NCBI GenBank assembly: GCA_039028335.1
Contig: JBCCIF010000026.1
Location: 1-37,082 of the forward strand
Direction: 5' to 3'
Length of the DNA stretch: 37,082 bases
Source: JABDKJ01 sp039028335
GTDB lineage: Bacteria > Bacteroidota > Bacteroidia > Flavobacteriales_D > JABDKJ01
How positions within the stretch are numbered: position 1 is the stretch's first letter; each line of letters starts with the position of its first letter. Positions 14,920 through 23,081 of the stretch are shown here, one piece after another. The position numbers were made by a program, and so were the translations under genes. The notes beneath the pieces were generated by a model. It had not been told where the DNA came from. It did not search any database and saw only the letters and a program-made list of their open reading frames with translations.

Positions 14920-15963
14920 ATGTCTGAAACACAACGAACCGAACTAGAAAAATTAGGAGAATTTGGGCTTATTCAAGAATTGACAAAAGGTTTTGAAATT
15001 CAACATTCTTCTAGCATAAAGGGAGTAGGAGACGATGCAGCTGTTATTGATTGCGGAAACTGGTATCAGCTTATATCCACGGATATGCTAATTGAAGGCA
15101 TTCATTTTAACTTGATGTATACACCTTTGAAGCATCTGGGGTATAAGAGTGTAGTCGTTAACTTGTCTGATATATATGCAATGAATGGCACACCAGAACA
15201 GGTGACTGTTTCTATTGCTGTTTCGAACCGATTTTCTTTAGAAGCATTGAAAGAGTTTTATTCTGGAATAGAATTGGCCTGTAAGCTCTACAATGTGGAT
15301 CTAATAGGAGGAGACACCACTTCATCTCAATCTGGATTTGCAATTTCTGTAACAGCAGTGGGAAAAGTTGAGAAAAGCCAAGTGATCTATCGAAATGGCG
15401 CAAAAGAAAATGACCTGTTGATTGTGACAGGAGATTTAGGTGCGGCTTTTATGGGCTTACAATTGCTCGAACGTGAGAAAGAAGTTTTTCAAAGCGCACC
15501 CGGAGTTCAGCCAGATTTGGACGGTAATGACTATATTCTTGAAAGACAGCTTAAGCCCGAAGCCCGAAAAGACATAATTGAAATGTTTCAGAAAATGGAA
15601 TTGAAACCTTCAGCAATGATTGATATTTCGGATGGCCTTGCTTCAGAGAGTCTTCATTTGGCAAAAGCAGGTGACTTGGGCTTTGCGATTTATGAAGATA
15701 AAGTGCCAATTGACCCAACGACCTTTTCTAAAGCAAGAGAATTTAATTTGGATCCAATTACCTGTGCAATGAATGGAGGAGAAGATTATGAGCTATTGTT
15801 TACAATCAATCAAAGTGATTATGACAAAATCAAAGGAAATCCGAATATGACCCCAATCGGTCACATGACCGATAAAGGTTCGGGTTGTCATTTAATTAGT
15901 TCAGGGGGCAGTGCTATTCCGGTTCAGGCACAAGGATGGGATGCTTTCCAAACTAGATCCTAA
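14920..15963 (+). CDS. thiL: Thiamine-monophosphate kinase
   Basis: ThiL phosphorylates thiamine monophosphate with ATP to give thiamine diphosphate, the active cofactor. The 347-residue protein has the PurM/AIR-synthase-like two-domain fold with the ThiL landmarks KGVGDDAAVID, STDMLIEGIHF, LGYKSVVVNLSDIYAMNGTP, DLIGGDTTSS, DISDGLASE and NGGEDYELLFT. The Asp-rich motifs bind magnesium and nucleotide. The length is close to the usual 320-350. The gene stands alone, without other thi genes nearby. Its TAA (15961-15963) overlaps the stop of the convergent gene by 4 nt. Transcription is probably from the TACCTTCG element immediately upstream. Confidence 0.95.
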   Translation: MSETQRTELEKLGEFGLIQELTKGFEIQHSSSIKGVGDDAAVIDCGNWYQLISTDMLIEGIHFNLMYTPLKHLGYKSVVVNLSDIYAMNGTPEQVTVSIAVSNRFSLEALKEFYSGIELACKLYNVDLIGGDTTSSQSGFAISVTAVGKVEKSQVIYRNGAKENDLLIVTGDLGAAFMGLQLLEREKEVFQSAPGVQPDLDGNDYILERQLKPEARKDIIEMFQKMELKPSAMIDISDGLASESLHLAKAGDLGFAIYEDKVPIDPTTFSKAREFNLDPITCAMNGGEDYELLFTINQSDYDKIKGNPNMTPIGHMTDKGSGCHLISSGGSAIPVQAQGWDAFQTRS

Positions 15964-17396
15964 ATAAGATAAATAAGGTCTACTTTCTTTACTTTGGCTT
16001 CAAGCCATTTTTCAAATTCAAAATTCAAAACAATTGACTTCTCTCTTTCGTTTTGAGGTAGTTTGAGGAAATCTCTTTGCCACTGTTCGAAATTTATTTC
16101 TTCCTTGTCAATATACTGGAAGAACTGTTCTTCAAACCTTCCAATAGATCCTGCTTTTTCAAAAGTCTGTTCTACAAATTTTAATCGGTGTGAATTATAG
16201 GCATGGTTTCCAAGTTCACTGTGCAGAATTAAATTGAACAAGAGTCCATGCAAATAAAGATCTGAATGCAATTCTAGCGCTTTGTAATTTATTAGTTCGT
16301 TCGACCATTTCAATGCGGATTTGAATTCACTTTTGAGAAAATAGATCTGAGCGAAATTTAGATAGAATGAAGCTCTTTTTTTATGATCAATTTCTCCATT
16401 GTAGTAAGCGAGTTCTTTTGCGATCGGAGGAATAGCTTCAAGGGCATCTTGAATCCTCTTTTCCGAGGTTTTGATAAAGAGGTCTAAATTTGCTATCGCC
16501 TCTAAAAATTTAGGCTTAAGCGGAGGTAAATGGCCAAAATCTTTTTGAAGCATTCTCAGCTCGAATAACTTGGTTTTGGCTTTGTCGAACTGTTTCACTT
16601 TTACAGCTAAGTAGATAATATTACTTATTAAATGAATCTGTTCTTCAATTTCGTTGTCATTTAAGACTTTCAGCGCTTTTTGCGCATGGTCCAAAGACAT
16701 TGTGAAATTCTGTTGCAAATAATACAGATGACTAAGTCCTCGATGCGTTTTTTTTAAAACTCTTCGATGTAATAAATTCTCTTCAAGAATTGAATGCAGC
16801 TTCAAAACGGCTAGTGAAAGTGAATCTTTTTCCAATTGCTTTTTTCTGAGATCTTTAAGAAGGTCATTTAATTCGCTTTCTAGCCGGAGTGTATTTAGTG
16901 CTTCTTGATAATTATCTTCATCGGACAATGATGATATTTCTAGTTTGTTCCTCCATTTCTCTAGACGCAGAATCTTGATCGGATAATTCAAGAATAGTGC
17001 AAGTTCATTGGCCTGTCTGTATTTCTTAATACACAGGCCTTTCAGTGATTTTGAATAGAGTATTTCAATTTCATTCAATAGCGTATTGAAGGTGTTTTCT
17101 TTACTCTTTTGATGATGATAGAAATGAAGTGCGCGTAAAATATTTTCTGTTAATCTATTTTTAGCAACTGAGAAGTTACGGGCAAAGGATTCTTGTTTAA
17201 ACTTGCCTTTAAGCTTTTTTTCATCATAGCTTTCTTGCTGATCAATCGCGTCAAATAACTTCTCACTTGCAGAGTTTTCTCCTTGAGCGTTTCTTTTCAA
17301 GTAGATCTTGAAGTAGCGTTTTTCGCTTTTACTAAGCGATTTAATTAGTCCATGGAGATGGGATTTTGATTTGCTTGCTTGATGTCTTGTTTTCAT
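15960..17396 (-). CDS. Uncharacterised all-helical protein, SKSEKR family, copy 2
   Basis: I recognise no named family. This 478-residue soluble protein is strongly helical and Lys/Leu/Glu-rich, with TPR-like helix pairs such as RASFYLNFAQIYFLKSEFKS. It shares the N-terminal motif LHGLIKSLSKSEKRYFKIYL (residues 14-33) with the protein at 3771-5327, and both follow with several hundred residues of helical repeats. A short basic head (MKTRHQASKSKSHLHG) precedes the motif. It is likely a cytoplasmic scaffold or regulatory protein, but that is only inference from the fold. The start codon is abutted by a perfect 17-bp palindrome (17396-17412), which may control it. Convergent overlap with thiL is 4 nt. 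Confidence 0.75.
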   Translation of the reverse strand: MKTRHQASKSKSHLHGLIKSLSKSEKRYFKIYLKRNAQGENSASEKLFDAIDQQESYDEKKLKGKFKQESFARNFSVAKNRLTENILRALHFYHHQKSKENTFNTLLNEIEILYSKSLKGLCIKKYRQANELALFLNYPIKILRLEKWRNKLEISSLSDEDNYQEALNTLRLESELNDLLKDLRKKQLEKDSLSLAVLKLHSILEENLLHRRVLKKTHRGLSHLYYLQQNFTMSLDHAQKALKVLNDNEIEEQIHLISNIIYLAVKVKQFDKAKTKLFELRMLQKDFGHLPPLKPKFLEAIANLDLFIKTSEKRIQDALEAIPPIAKELAYYNGEIDHKKRASFYLNFAQIYFLKSEFKSALKWSNELINYKALELHSDLYLHGLLFNLILHSELGNHAYNSHRLKFVEQTFEKAGSIGRFEEQFFQYIDKEEINFEQWQRDFLKLPQNEREKSIVLNFEFEKWLEAKVKKVDLIYLI

Positions 17397-17412
17397 ACCT
17401 TATTATAAGGTA
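17396..17412. promoter_or_regulatory. Perfect 8-1-8 palindrome at a start codon
   Basis: TACCTTATTATAAGGTA is a perfect inverted repeat with a single central base. It includes the last base of the start codon complement of the gene at 15960-17396 and so occupies that gene's ribosome-binding region. It may be an operator or a hairpin that masks the start. Confidence 0.4.
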
Positions 17413-17479
17413 CGAATCTTGTCAAAGGCAAATAAGGCAGAATTGAGAAAAGGAGCTTTTGAAACGAGAAATGGGAATT

Positions 17480-17704
17480 TTACTTATTAGCAGATTTGAC
17501 TTCTCTGTCTTCGTCATCTTCATCATCATCCTCATCATCTGTAATGTCACCTTCGTCAATCTCACCTCCATCGCCTCCAGAAGACTTAAAATATTGCTCA
17601 TCGCCTGGCACATCCCACAATTCATTTTTCTCACATGAAGAAAAAGCAAGAGCCAAAGCAAAAAGCAATAGGAGGTTCGCTATTTTATGTCTAAATAGGT
17701 TCAT
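17480..17704 (-). CDS. Small acidic lipoprotein
   Basis: This 74-residue protein has a lipoprotein signal peptide MNLFRHKIANLLLLFALALA followed by the lipobox FSSC, placing the lipidated cysteine at residue 24. The mature protein is only about 50 residues and very acidic. It has a Gly-rich stretch (SSGGDGGEIDEGD) and then an almost uninterrupted Asp/Glu run (DDEDDDEDDEDRE). Such a tail could bind divalent cations or merely be a flexible spacer. No family is recognised. The gene begins 24 nt after the end of the propeller histidine kinase and has the same direction, so it is probably the last gene of that operon. An overlapping frame at 17422-17661 lacks these features and was discarded. Confidence 0.75.
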   Translation of the reverse strand: MNLFRHKIANLLLLFALALAFSSCEKNELWDVPGDEQYFKSSGGDGGEIDEGDITDDEDDDEDDEDREVKSANK

Positions 17705-17728
17705 TCTGCTATAGAATTCATTATAAAG

Positions 17729-20700
17729 TTAAGTATTTAACGCCAATTTTCCTAATTTATTGGTCTCGCTAATAATTTCTTCAAAAGTCTGACTTTCTGG
17801 CAAGAAGATTTCCACTCGCGTCCCCATGACCTCATCATTTGTATCTTTTAATTCATACGGGCCTTTAATTTTAAAGTTCTCATGTGTAAGCTTTTGGTAC
17901 AAAGAGATTCGGTCATTGGTTAATGATACTCCTTTCGACTCATGAATGTGATCTTTACCATTTTTTTGAGCTATACTTCTTCGAACTCCGATACCATCAT
18001 CATCGATTATGATTTTTATTGAACCAGAAAGACTCCTCTTAATGTTCAATTTAATTTTTCCTTTTTCCTCTTTAGGAAGTATTCCATGCCAAATGCTGTT
18101 CTCTAAAAATGGTTGGAGTAACATACTTGGAATTTTTATAGTTGATGGATCAATTTTAGGATCAATTTCTATATCATAGTCAAACTTATCTTGAAAACGC
18201 ATGTGTTCCAGAGAAAGATAGAGATCGATTCGTTCCAATTCATTTGCCAAGAGGGTCAAATTCTCTTGAGAACTGTCTAAGTTTTTTCTAATCAGTTTTG
18301 CAAAATTTGAAAGGTATTTATTCGCAGCGAGTTTATCTTGTCGATTGATGTAGTATTGTATTGAGTTCAAAGCATTGAAGATGAAGTGTCTATTCATACT
18401 TGAATTCAGAGATTGTTGCTCAAGGGATAAAATTCGCGATCGATAAACTAATCTTTGTTGTTCGATATTACGTTTTTGCACTCTTCTTCTCCAAAGATAA
18501 ATTAGAGCGATAAGCCCAATTACAAATAAGGCCAAGAGCATATTAAATGCTCCCGTTTTGTGAAAAGGAGCAATAATTTCAAAAGCATAACTCGCAGCTT
18601 GATCGGATCTCGTCCCGTTTTCTGCTATGGCAAAAACTTCAAATTCATAGTTACCATGAGGAAGAAAAGGGAAAGAAACGAACGAACTGTTCTTCAAAGG
18701 CAGAAACTGTTCTTGCATTCCTTTTAATCGATATTCAAACTGCACAGATTGTGGTTTCGAAAGGCAAAGTCCTGCAATGTCAAAAGATATATGGTTTTCG
18801 TTCGCTAAAAAGGAATGCGTGCCAAAAGCGTTAAGTTCTTTTTCTCCTCTCTTTATCTTGTCCTCCATAAATACACGTACGTTGTTAATATGAACAAGTG
18901 GAGCTTGAATGTGCTCATCGGAAATTAAGTAATTGAGTTCGGCTATTGCCAATCCATTTCCGGTTCCGAAAATGAGCTGATTCTTCGAATTAAGACATAC
19001 TGCATTTAGGTTGCATTCAAGGTTTGGCAAGCCCTGTTCTAAGCCAAAGTGTCGAGCATAATTTGCTTGCCCATCAAGGTATTTTTCAATGTTGATTACA
19101 TATAATCCATTATTACTACCGAGAATAATGTGATCTTTTTGCATCCAACTAAAATTGATATAATTCGATGCAAACTGTTCTCCTATATATACACGATGAA
19201 AAACACTTCCGTCATAAATGAACAATCCGTCTTTTGTGCCTAACCAAATATTGCTTCTACTGTCAAAAGCAATGTTGAGTACTGTATTATCGTCAAATAT
19301 TTTTTTCTGACTGACTTTTGAAAATGAGTTTTCGGCATATTTATAAAGACCGTTGTCCGCTCCAAGCCAGACTGTTCCAGAGGAATCTTCCTTTATGCTT
19401 CGTATGCGTTTTCCACTAAAACCTTGCTCTTCGGAAAACTCCGTAACTTTTCCAGGCTCCATGATGCGGACACCAAATTTATGTCCTATCCAAATCTTTC
19501 CTTGACTATCCTCGAAAAGTGCGGTGATGCGGTCTGTTCCTGCAGATTTTCCAAGTTGGCTTATAGATACTTCCTTGTCTTCAATGCGCGCTAATCCGTT
19601 CGAAGTGCCAAACCAAAGTACTCCGTTCTGGTCTTCTATACCGCTCCAAATTGTATTATCGGGGAAGCCATTTTCGGTATTGAATAAATCAAATCCTTTT
19701 TGCTTTTCTGCATAAAGACCCTCATTAAAAGAACCAAGCCATAGGTCTTCATTGCCGTCCTCAATAATACAAAGAGCCTGTCGGCTGTACTTTTGTTCGT
19801 CTTTTGTATATGTATAGATATGTTCGCCTGAAAATTTGAAGATTCCACTTCCGTTGGACGCCATCCAAATATTACCTTCAAGGTCGCAAAAAACGGATTT
19901 TATATCGTGGTTGGAGAGGCCGTTACTCTCATCGAAGTTGAGGATGTTCTTTCCTCCAATTTTGGAGACTCCGTATTTAGTGGACACCCAAATATTTCCC
20001 TTATTGTCTTGATGGATTTTCTTGATGCGATTACTTATTAATCCGTCTTCGGTGGAATAATGTTCTAGTGATGTTTCATGTACATATAAGCCTTCATAAG
20101 TTCCTATCCATAGGATGTTGTTTTGGTCAATCATTATATCTTGAACCCTCTTTTCGCTTAAACTCGGAAAGGGAATATCCCATTCATTGGTTTCAAAAAA
20201 ATAGCGAAAAAGACCTTCATTAGATCCAATCAGGATAAAGTTGTCGATAACTGTTAATGAGCGCACTTTATCGAATGGCAAGCTTTCAATAAAGGTAAAT
20301 ATCCCATCTTTGAAGTGCCAGAGCCCAGCAATATCAGTTCCTACATAAACATCCTTTTCTGATACACCGATGGCCATAACCTTGGCTTCTTTGTATTTTT
20401 CCGGAAATGCGAAGCTGTTTATTTCCTTCTCTTTGACAATACTTATGCCTCCTTTACAGCCTACATAAACAGTATTGTTATGGTGAAAAAGGGTGTTTAC
20501 ATAATTGTCCAATAGTCCAGATTCTCGTGAGAAATTTTCAAATGTCAAGCCATCGAAATGGCTAAGTCCTCCTAGTGTAGAAATCCATAGATATCCATTG
20601 TCATCCTGAACGATGTCGGTAGCCTGCGATTGCGCAAGGCCCTTTTCTACAGAATAATTGATGAACGAATAGTTTTGAGCCTCTATATGTGAGGCAATCA

Positions 20701-20737
20701 AGAGTATTAGAAGAACATTAATTACTTTATTCAACAT
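17729..20737 (-). CDS. Hybrid-propeller sensor histidine kinase, LytS type
   Basis: This is a 1002-residue sensor. A signal peptide (MLNKVINVLLILLIASHIEA) is followed by 14 two-component-propeller (Reg_prop) units marked by the recurring LWIGT..GL pattern. That number is enough for two seven-bladed propellers. A Y_Y_Y-type immunoglobulin-like domain (FEYRLKGMQEQFLPLKNSSF region) comes next, then one membrane helix at about 733-749. The cytoplasmic part is a LytS/YehU-type kinase: RHFIFNALNSIQYYI with the phospho-acceptor His near residue 784, LQPFLENSIWHG as the N box, and DDDGIGV as the ATP lid. The usual NPHFIFN is NRHFIFN here. Its start overlaps the upstream regulator gene by 11 nt, which identifies the cognate partner. 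The stimulus is probably extracellular and polymeric, by analogy with other propeller sensors. Confidence 0.9.
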   Translation of the reverse strand: MLNKVINVLLILLIASHIEAQNYSFINYSVEKGLAQSQATDIVQDDNGYLWISTLGGLSHFDGLTFENFSRESGLLDNYVNTLFHHNNTVYVGCKGGISIVKEKEINSFAFPEKYKEAKVMAIGVSEKDVYVGTDIAGLWHFKDGIFTFIESLPFDKVRSLTVIDNFILIGSNEGLFRYFFETNEWDIPFPSLSEKRVQDIMIDQNNILWIGTYEGLYVHETSLEHYSTEDGLISNRIKKIHQDNKGNIWVSTKYGVSKIGGKNILNFDESNGLSNHDIKSVFCDLEGNIWMASNGSGIFKFSGEHIYTYTKDEQKYSRQALCIIEDGNEDLWLGSFNEGLYAEKQKGFDLFNTENGFPDNTIWSGIEDQNGVLWFGTSNGLARIEDKEVSISQLGKSAGTDRITALFEDSQGKIWIGHKFGVRIMEPGKVTEFSEEQGFSGKRIRSIKEDSSGTVWLGADNGLYKYAENSFSKVSQKKIFDDNTVLNIAFDSRSNIWLGTKDGLFIYDGSVFHRVYIGEQFASNYINFSWMQKDHIILGSNNGLYVINIEKYLDGQANYARHFGLEQGLPNLECNLNAVCLNSKNQLIFGTGNGLAIAELNYLISDEHIQAPLVHINNVRVFMEDKIKRGEKELNAFGTHSFLANENHISFDIAGLCLSKPQSVQFEYRLKGMQEQFLPLKNSSFVSFPFLPHGNYEFEVFAIAENGTRSDQAASYAFEIIAPFHKTGAFNMLLALFVIGLIALIYLWRRRVQKRNIEQQRLVYRSRILSLEQQSLNSSMNRHFIFNALNSIQYYINRQDKLAANKYLSNFAKLIRKNLDSSQENLTLLANELERIDLYLSLEHMRFQDKFDYDIEIDPKIDPSTIKIPSMLLQPFLENSIWHGILPKEEKGKIKLNIKRSLSGSIKIIIDDDGIGVRRSIAQKNGKDHIHESKGVSLTNDRISLYQKLTHENFKIKGPYELKDTNDEVMGTRVEIFLPESQTFEEIISETNKLGKLALNT

Positions 20738-21482
20738 TGGAGAAACTATTCACACGACCTAAAAAATCACTGAGTTTTCTTCTTGAAACAGGTGCTGTCC
20801 GACCTTCTGATAGCAAAACCATGTTTCCATCGCTTCTTGAAAATTCTTTAAGGTGATGCCTTACATTGATAATGTGGCTCTTATGAATGCGATAGAAACT
20901 TTCATCTCCAAGTTGTTTTTCAAATACTTTTATGTTTTTACTTGAGAGATGCTTCCGATTATTTGTCAAGTAGATGAAGGTGTAACTATCACTTGCCTCC
21001 AAATGAATAATTTCATTTTTATCGACATAGATAAATCCATCTTTTGTGGGAATCGAAACTTTTTCACTTTCTTTTTGATTGATTTCTTGTAGCAAAGACT
21101 TCCAGTCTGGAATGGCTTTTTCATCTTTGATGTGAACGCGTTCAACAGCTGTTTTGAGATCCTCAATCATGATTGGTTTCTCCAGATAATCTACTGCTTG
21201 AGCTTTAATAGCTTCAATACCGTATTCATTGTGAGCGGTTGTGAAGATGACAGAAAAGTTTTTTTCTGGTAGAGATTCCAATAATTCAAAGCCAGATTCT
21301 TGTGGCATTTTAATATCGAGAAAGACCAGTTCTGGTGACTCTCTGGAGATGAGTTCACGTGCTTCATTTGCGTTTTTCGCCATTCCTACAACATCTACAT
21401 TGGGAACAAACTCTTCAATAATTTGAAGAAGGTTTTCTCGGCAATGAAATTCATCATCGACAATGATTGTTTTAATTTTCAT
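20727..21482 (-). CDS. LytTR-family response regulator, likely partner of the adjacent kinase
   Basis: The 251-residue protein has an N-terminal receiver (residues 3-120) with acidic pair D9-D10, phospho-acceptor D56 in LVFLDIKMP, the switch Thr in IFTTAH and the conserved Lys in DYLEKPI. A LytTR DNA-binding domain (about 145-245) follows, with the typical FYRIHKSHIINVRHHLKEF and APVSRRKL segments. LytTR proteins bind pairs of direct repeats spaced about two helical turns apart. A matching direct repeat (21554-21586) lies 72-104 nt upstream of its start. The 11-nt overlap with the kinase gene implies coupled expression. Confidence 0.93.
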   Translation of the reverse strand: MKIKTIIVDDEFHCRENLLQIIEEFVPNVDVVGMAKNANEARELISRESPELVFLDIKMPQESGFELLESLPEKNFSVIFTTAHNEYGIEAIKAQAVDYLEKPIMIEDLKTAVERVHIKDEKAIPDWKSLLQEINQKESEKVSIPTKDGFIYVDKNEIIHLEASDSYTFIYLTNNRKHLSSKNIKVFEKQLGDESFYRIHKSHIINVRHHLKEFSRSDGNMVLLSEGRTAPVSRRKLSDFLGRVNSFSNVE

Positions 21483-21553
21483 AACAGGTAAATTTCTATG
21501 GAATTTAAGGCAAAAAGGAGCAAGAATTTCTCCAAAGTATCCAGTCTAAAGCC

Positions 21554-21586
21554 TTATTGAGTGAATGGGTGTTTTTATTGAGTGAA
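21554..21586. repeat. 12-bp direct repeat, period 21 bp, candidate LytTR binding site
   Basis: TTATTGAGTGAA occurs at 21554-21565 and again, identically, at 21575-21586, with a 21-bp period or two helical turns. It lies between the stop of the upstream LytTR regulator gene and the start of the downstream one. LytTR-domain proteins typically bind direct repeats with this geometry, so this is a plausible activator site for the regulator-kinase operon. Confidence 0.5.
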
Positions 21587-22357
21587 CTATAAGGATTTCA
21601 AATTATTCAAAAAATCAGGCAATCGATTTTTAGCTATCGGCAATAATTTTTGATCCTTTAATAAAGCAAAAGAGCCTTGATCTGAAACATACTCTTGAAG
21701 AAAATTTAGATTGAGGATGAATGATTTGTGAATGCGAAAAAAGTTTCCCGGTAAGAGTTCTTCGTAGATTTTGAGGGTTCGCGTATCCAAATATCGCTTG
21801 GAGTCAGAAAAATTGATTTCAGTGCAATTTCCCTTTGCTTCTAAAAATGCAATGTCTTTGGTATCAAACACTTTAATTCCTTTTAAGTGATTGACTTTGA
21901 TCTTTCCTCCAGCATTATGCAAGCGTAAAGTAAGTTCCGAAAGTTTTTGATGATTATCTTCAATCAGAGAATGATCGTTCAACCATGCTTTTTGTGTTTC
22001 TGTCAAATGCTTAACGGCATTCTGTAAGTCTTCAATGTCAATGGGCTTGAGCAAATAGTTTATTGCGTGCGCTTTAAAGGCCTCAATTGCATACTCTTTA
22101 AATGCTGTAACAAAAATGACCTGAAAGGTCTTCTTTTCAAATTTTTCGAGCAAATCAAAGCCTTCACTACCAGACGGCATTCGAATGTCTAAAAAAATCA
22201 CATCAGGATTAAGTCGATTGATTTTTTCAAATGCCTCATTAACATTAGCAGCAAGCTCAATGACTTCAACTTCCGGGCAAAAAGAACCCAGCATCAATTT
22301 AAGATTTTCTCTTGCAGGAGCTTCGTCATCGACTATTATTGCGCTGAGCTTTTTCAT
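21587..22357 (-). CDS. Second LytTR-family response regulator
   Basis: A paralogous response regulator of 256 residues, using the ATG at 22357 (MKKLSAIIVDDEAPARENLK). A TTG seven codons upstream would add an atypical head. Receiver landmarks are D10-D11, D57 in VIFLDIRMP, a switch Thr in VFVTAFKEYA, and Lys in YLLKPIDIEDL. The C-terminal LytTR domain contains LEAKGNCTEINFSD and NFFRIHKSFILNLNFLQEYV. It lies 104 nt upstream of the regulator-kinase pair in the same direction, so one kinase may serve two regulators, or this one may answer a kinase elsewhere. The order regulator, regulator, kinase suggests a gene duplication within the operon. Confidence 0.9.
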   Translation of the reverse strand: MKKLSAIIVDDEAPARENLKLMLGSFCPEVEVIELAANVNEAFEKINRLNPDVIFLDIRMPSGSEGFDLLEKFEKKTFQVIFVTAFKEYAIEAFKAHAINYLLKPIDIEDLQNAVKHLTETQKAWLNDHSLIEDNHQKLSELTLRLHNAGGKIKVNHLKGIKVFDTKDIAFLEAKGNCTEINFSDSKRYLDTRTLKIYEELLPGNFFRIHKSFILNLNFLQEYVSDQGSFALLKDQKLLPIAKNRLPDFLNNLKSL

Positions 22358-22762
22358 TTGGCATCGACAAATTATCAAAAAAGCGGAATATGGGCTTATC
22401 CTTTGATTTTATTTTATTGACCGTTTCTTGTCTTAGTCTTTTCGATACTCCATTAAGGGTACAATAAGCGCAAATTTCCTACTATATTCAATACAGAAAT
22501 TAAAAATTATGAAGTGGTATTGGATCTTTGAAAAATAGAATAAGACGTCTACGCGTGCTGTTAATACAACAAAATTTTAAGTAAATCTTTTCTGCGTTGT
22601 TTCGATTGTCCCTCAACTCCTTGGTTTGAGGGACTTTTTTTATTCATGTCTTCAACTGTCGTATTTCGTTGAATTTCTCAAATAATCAATCTTAACAGTA
22701 ACCTCAAGTTTATTTAACCGTAAATACCAGAGAAACTATTCTACATTTTAAGATAATTGCCA
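22358..22762. other. Intergenic region with a free-standing terminator and a 9-codon aromatic mini-ORF
   Basis: No sizeable gene fits these 405 nt. On the plus strand a mini-ORF at 22509-22538 reads MKWYWIFEK, with four aromatic residues in nine. About 70 nt later comes an intrinsic terminator (22608-22641). Together they could be a small RNA gene or an attenuator-like leader. The region also contains the divergent promoters of the LytTR gene and the gene at 22763. I could not identify a convincing promoter for a plus-strand transcript. Confidence 0.3.
22608..22641 (+). terminator. Rho-independent terminator without an assigned gene
   Basis: GTCCCTCAA (22608-22616) pairs with TTGAGGGAC (22626-22634) around a 9-nt loop and is followed by seven T residues. 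The opposite strand has no T-run after the stem. The nearest plus-strand gene upstream is over 8 kb away (thiL, with convergent genes in between), so this terminator must end an unannotated short transcript. Confidence 0.75.
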
Positions 22763-23017
22763 ATGATTAACACTATACAACAACTCGACTTAAAGGTGAA
22801 TAAAGAAGGCAACGATCTATGGATCAGCTATTCACCAAGAACAAAAAGAACTATATATGATATCTGCGATTTGAATGGACGTGTAATCAAGACCGGGCAA
22901 ATCGAAGAAGTTGAAACTACTGTTGATGTTAAAGAACTTTATGAAGATCAATACATTTTACTGATCCTTGACGGAGACAGAGTTTGCAGCAAGAAATTTC
23001 AAATAGACCGTAGCTAG
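22763..23017 (+). CDS. Small stand-alone protein resembling a T9SS C-terminal tail
   Basis: Using the ATG at 22763, the product is 84 residues (MINTIQQLDLKVNKEGNDLW at the start). The upstream TTG would add only two residues. There is no signal peptide, lipobox or membrane helix. From residue 15 the layout follows a Por-secretion-system tail: LWISYSPRTKRTIYDICDLN, then GRVIKTGQIEE, TTVDVKELYEDQYILLILDG and a final KKFQIDR. Compare the genuine tails in the two giant secreted proteins of this window (VNSIGQF, SGLASGIYVLR). The NGR turn and the Y.L.I.DG strand are well kept, but the PNP motif that opens a real tail is missing. A cytoplasmic, domesticated tail-like protein is the best description. 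It is a single gene with its own terminator. Confidence 0.6.
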   Translation: MINTIQQLDLKVNKEGNDLWISYSPRTKRTIYDICDLNGRVIKTGQIEEVETTVDVKELYEDQYILLILDGDRVCSKKFQIDRS

Positions 23018-23055
23018 TCTACTATCTATACGTGTACCTAAACCAAATTATGAAG

Positions 23056-23081
23056 AGCCCACTGAAAAGTGGGCTTTTTTT
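23056..23081 (+). terminator. Rho-independent terminator
   Basis: AGCCCACT (23056-23063), loop GAAA, AGTGGGCT (23068-23075), then six T. It closes the gene at 22763-23017 and runs into the stop codon of the convergent aminopeptidase gene. On the minus strand the stem is followed by CTTCAT only, so termination that way would be weaker. Confidence 0.85.

Noticed and set aside
17422..17661. A 79-residue minus-strand ORF overlapping the small lipoprotein
   Set aside because: It has no signal or family motif, its Met-rich repeat is the frame-shifted reading of the Asp/Glu-coding run, and the overlapping frame has a clean lipoprotein signal.
22698..22722. A fourth possible ECF-type promoter (GTAAC, 16 nt, CGTA) upstream of the gene at 22763
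   Set aside because: The spacer is one base shorter and the -10-like part is CGTA, not CGTC. With two deviations in an AT-rich region it is not distinguishable from chance.
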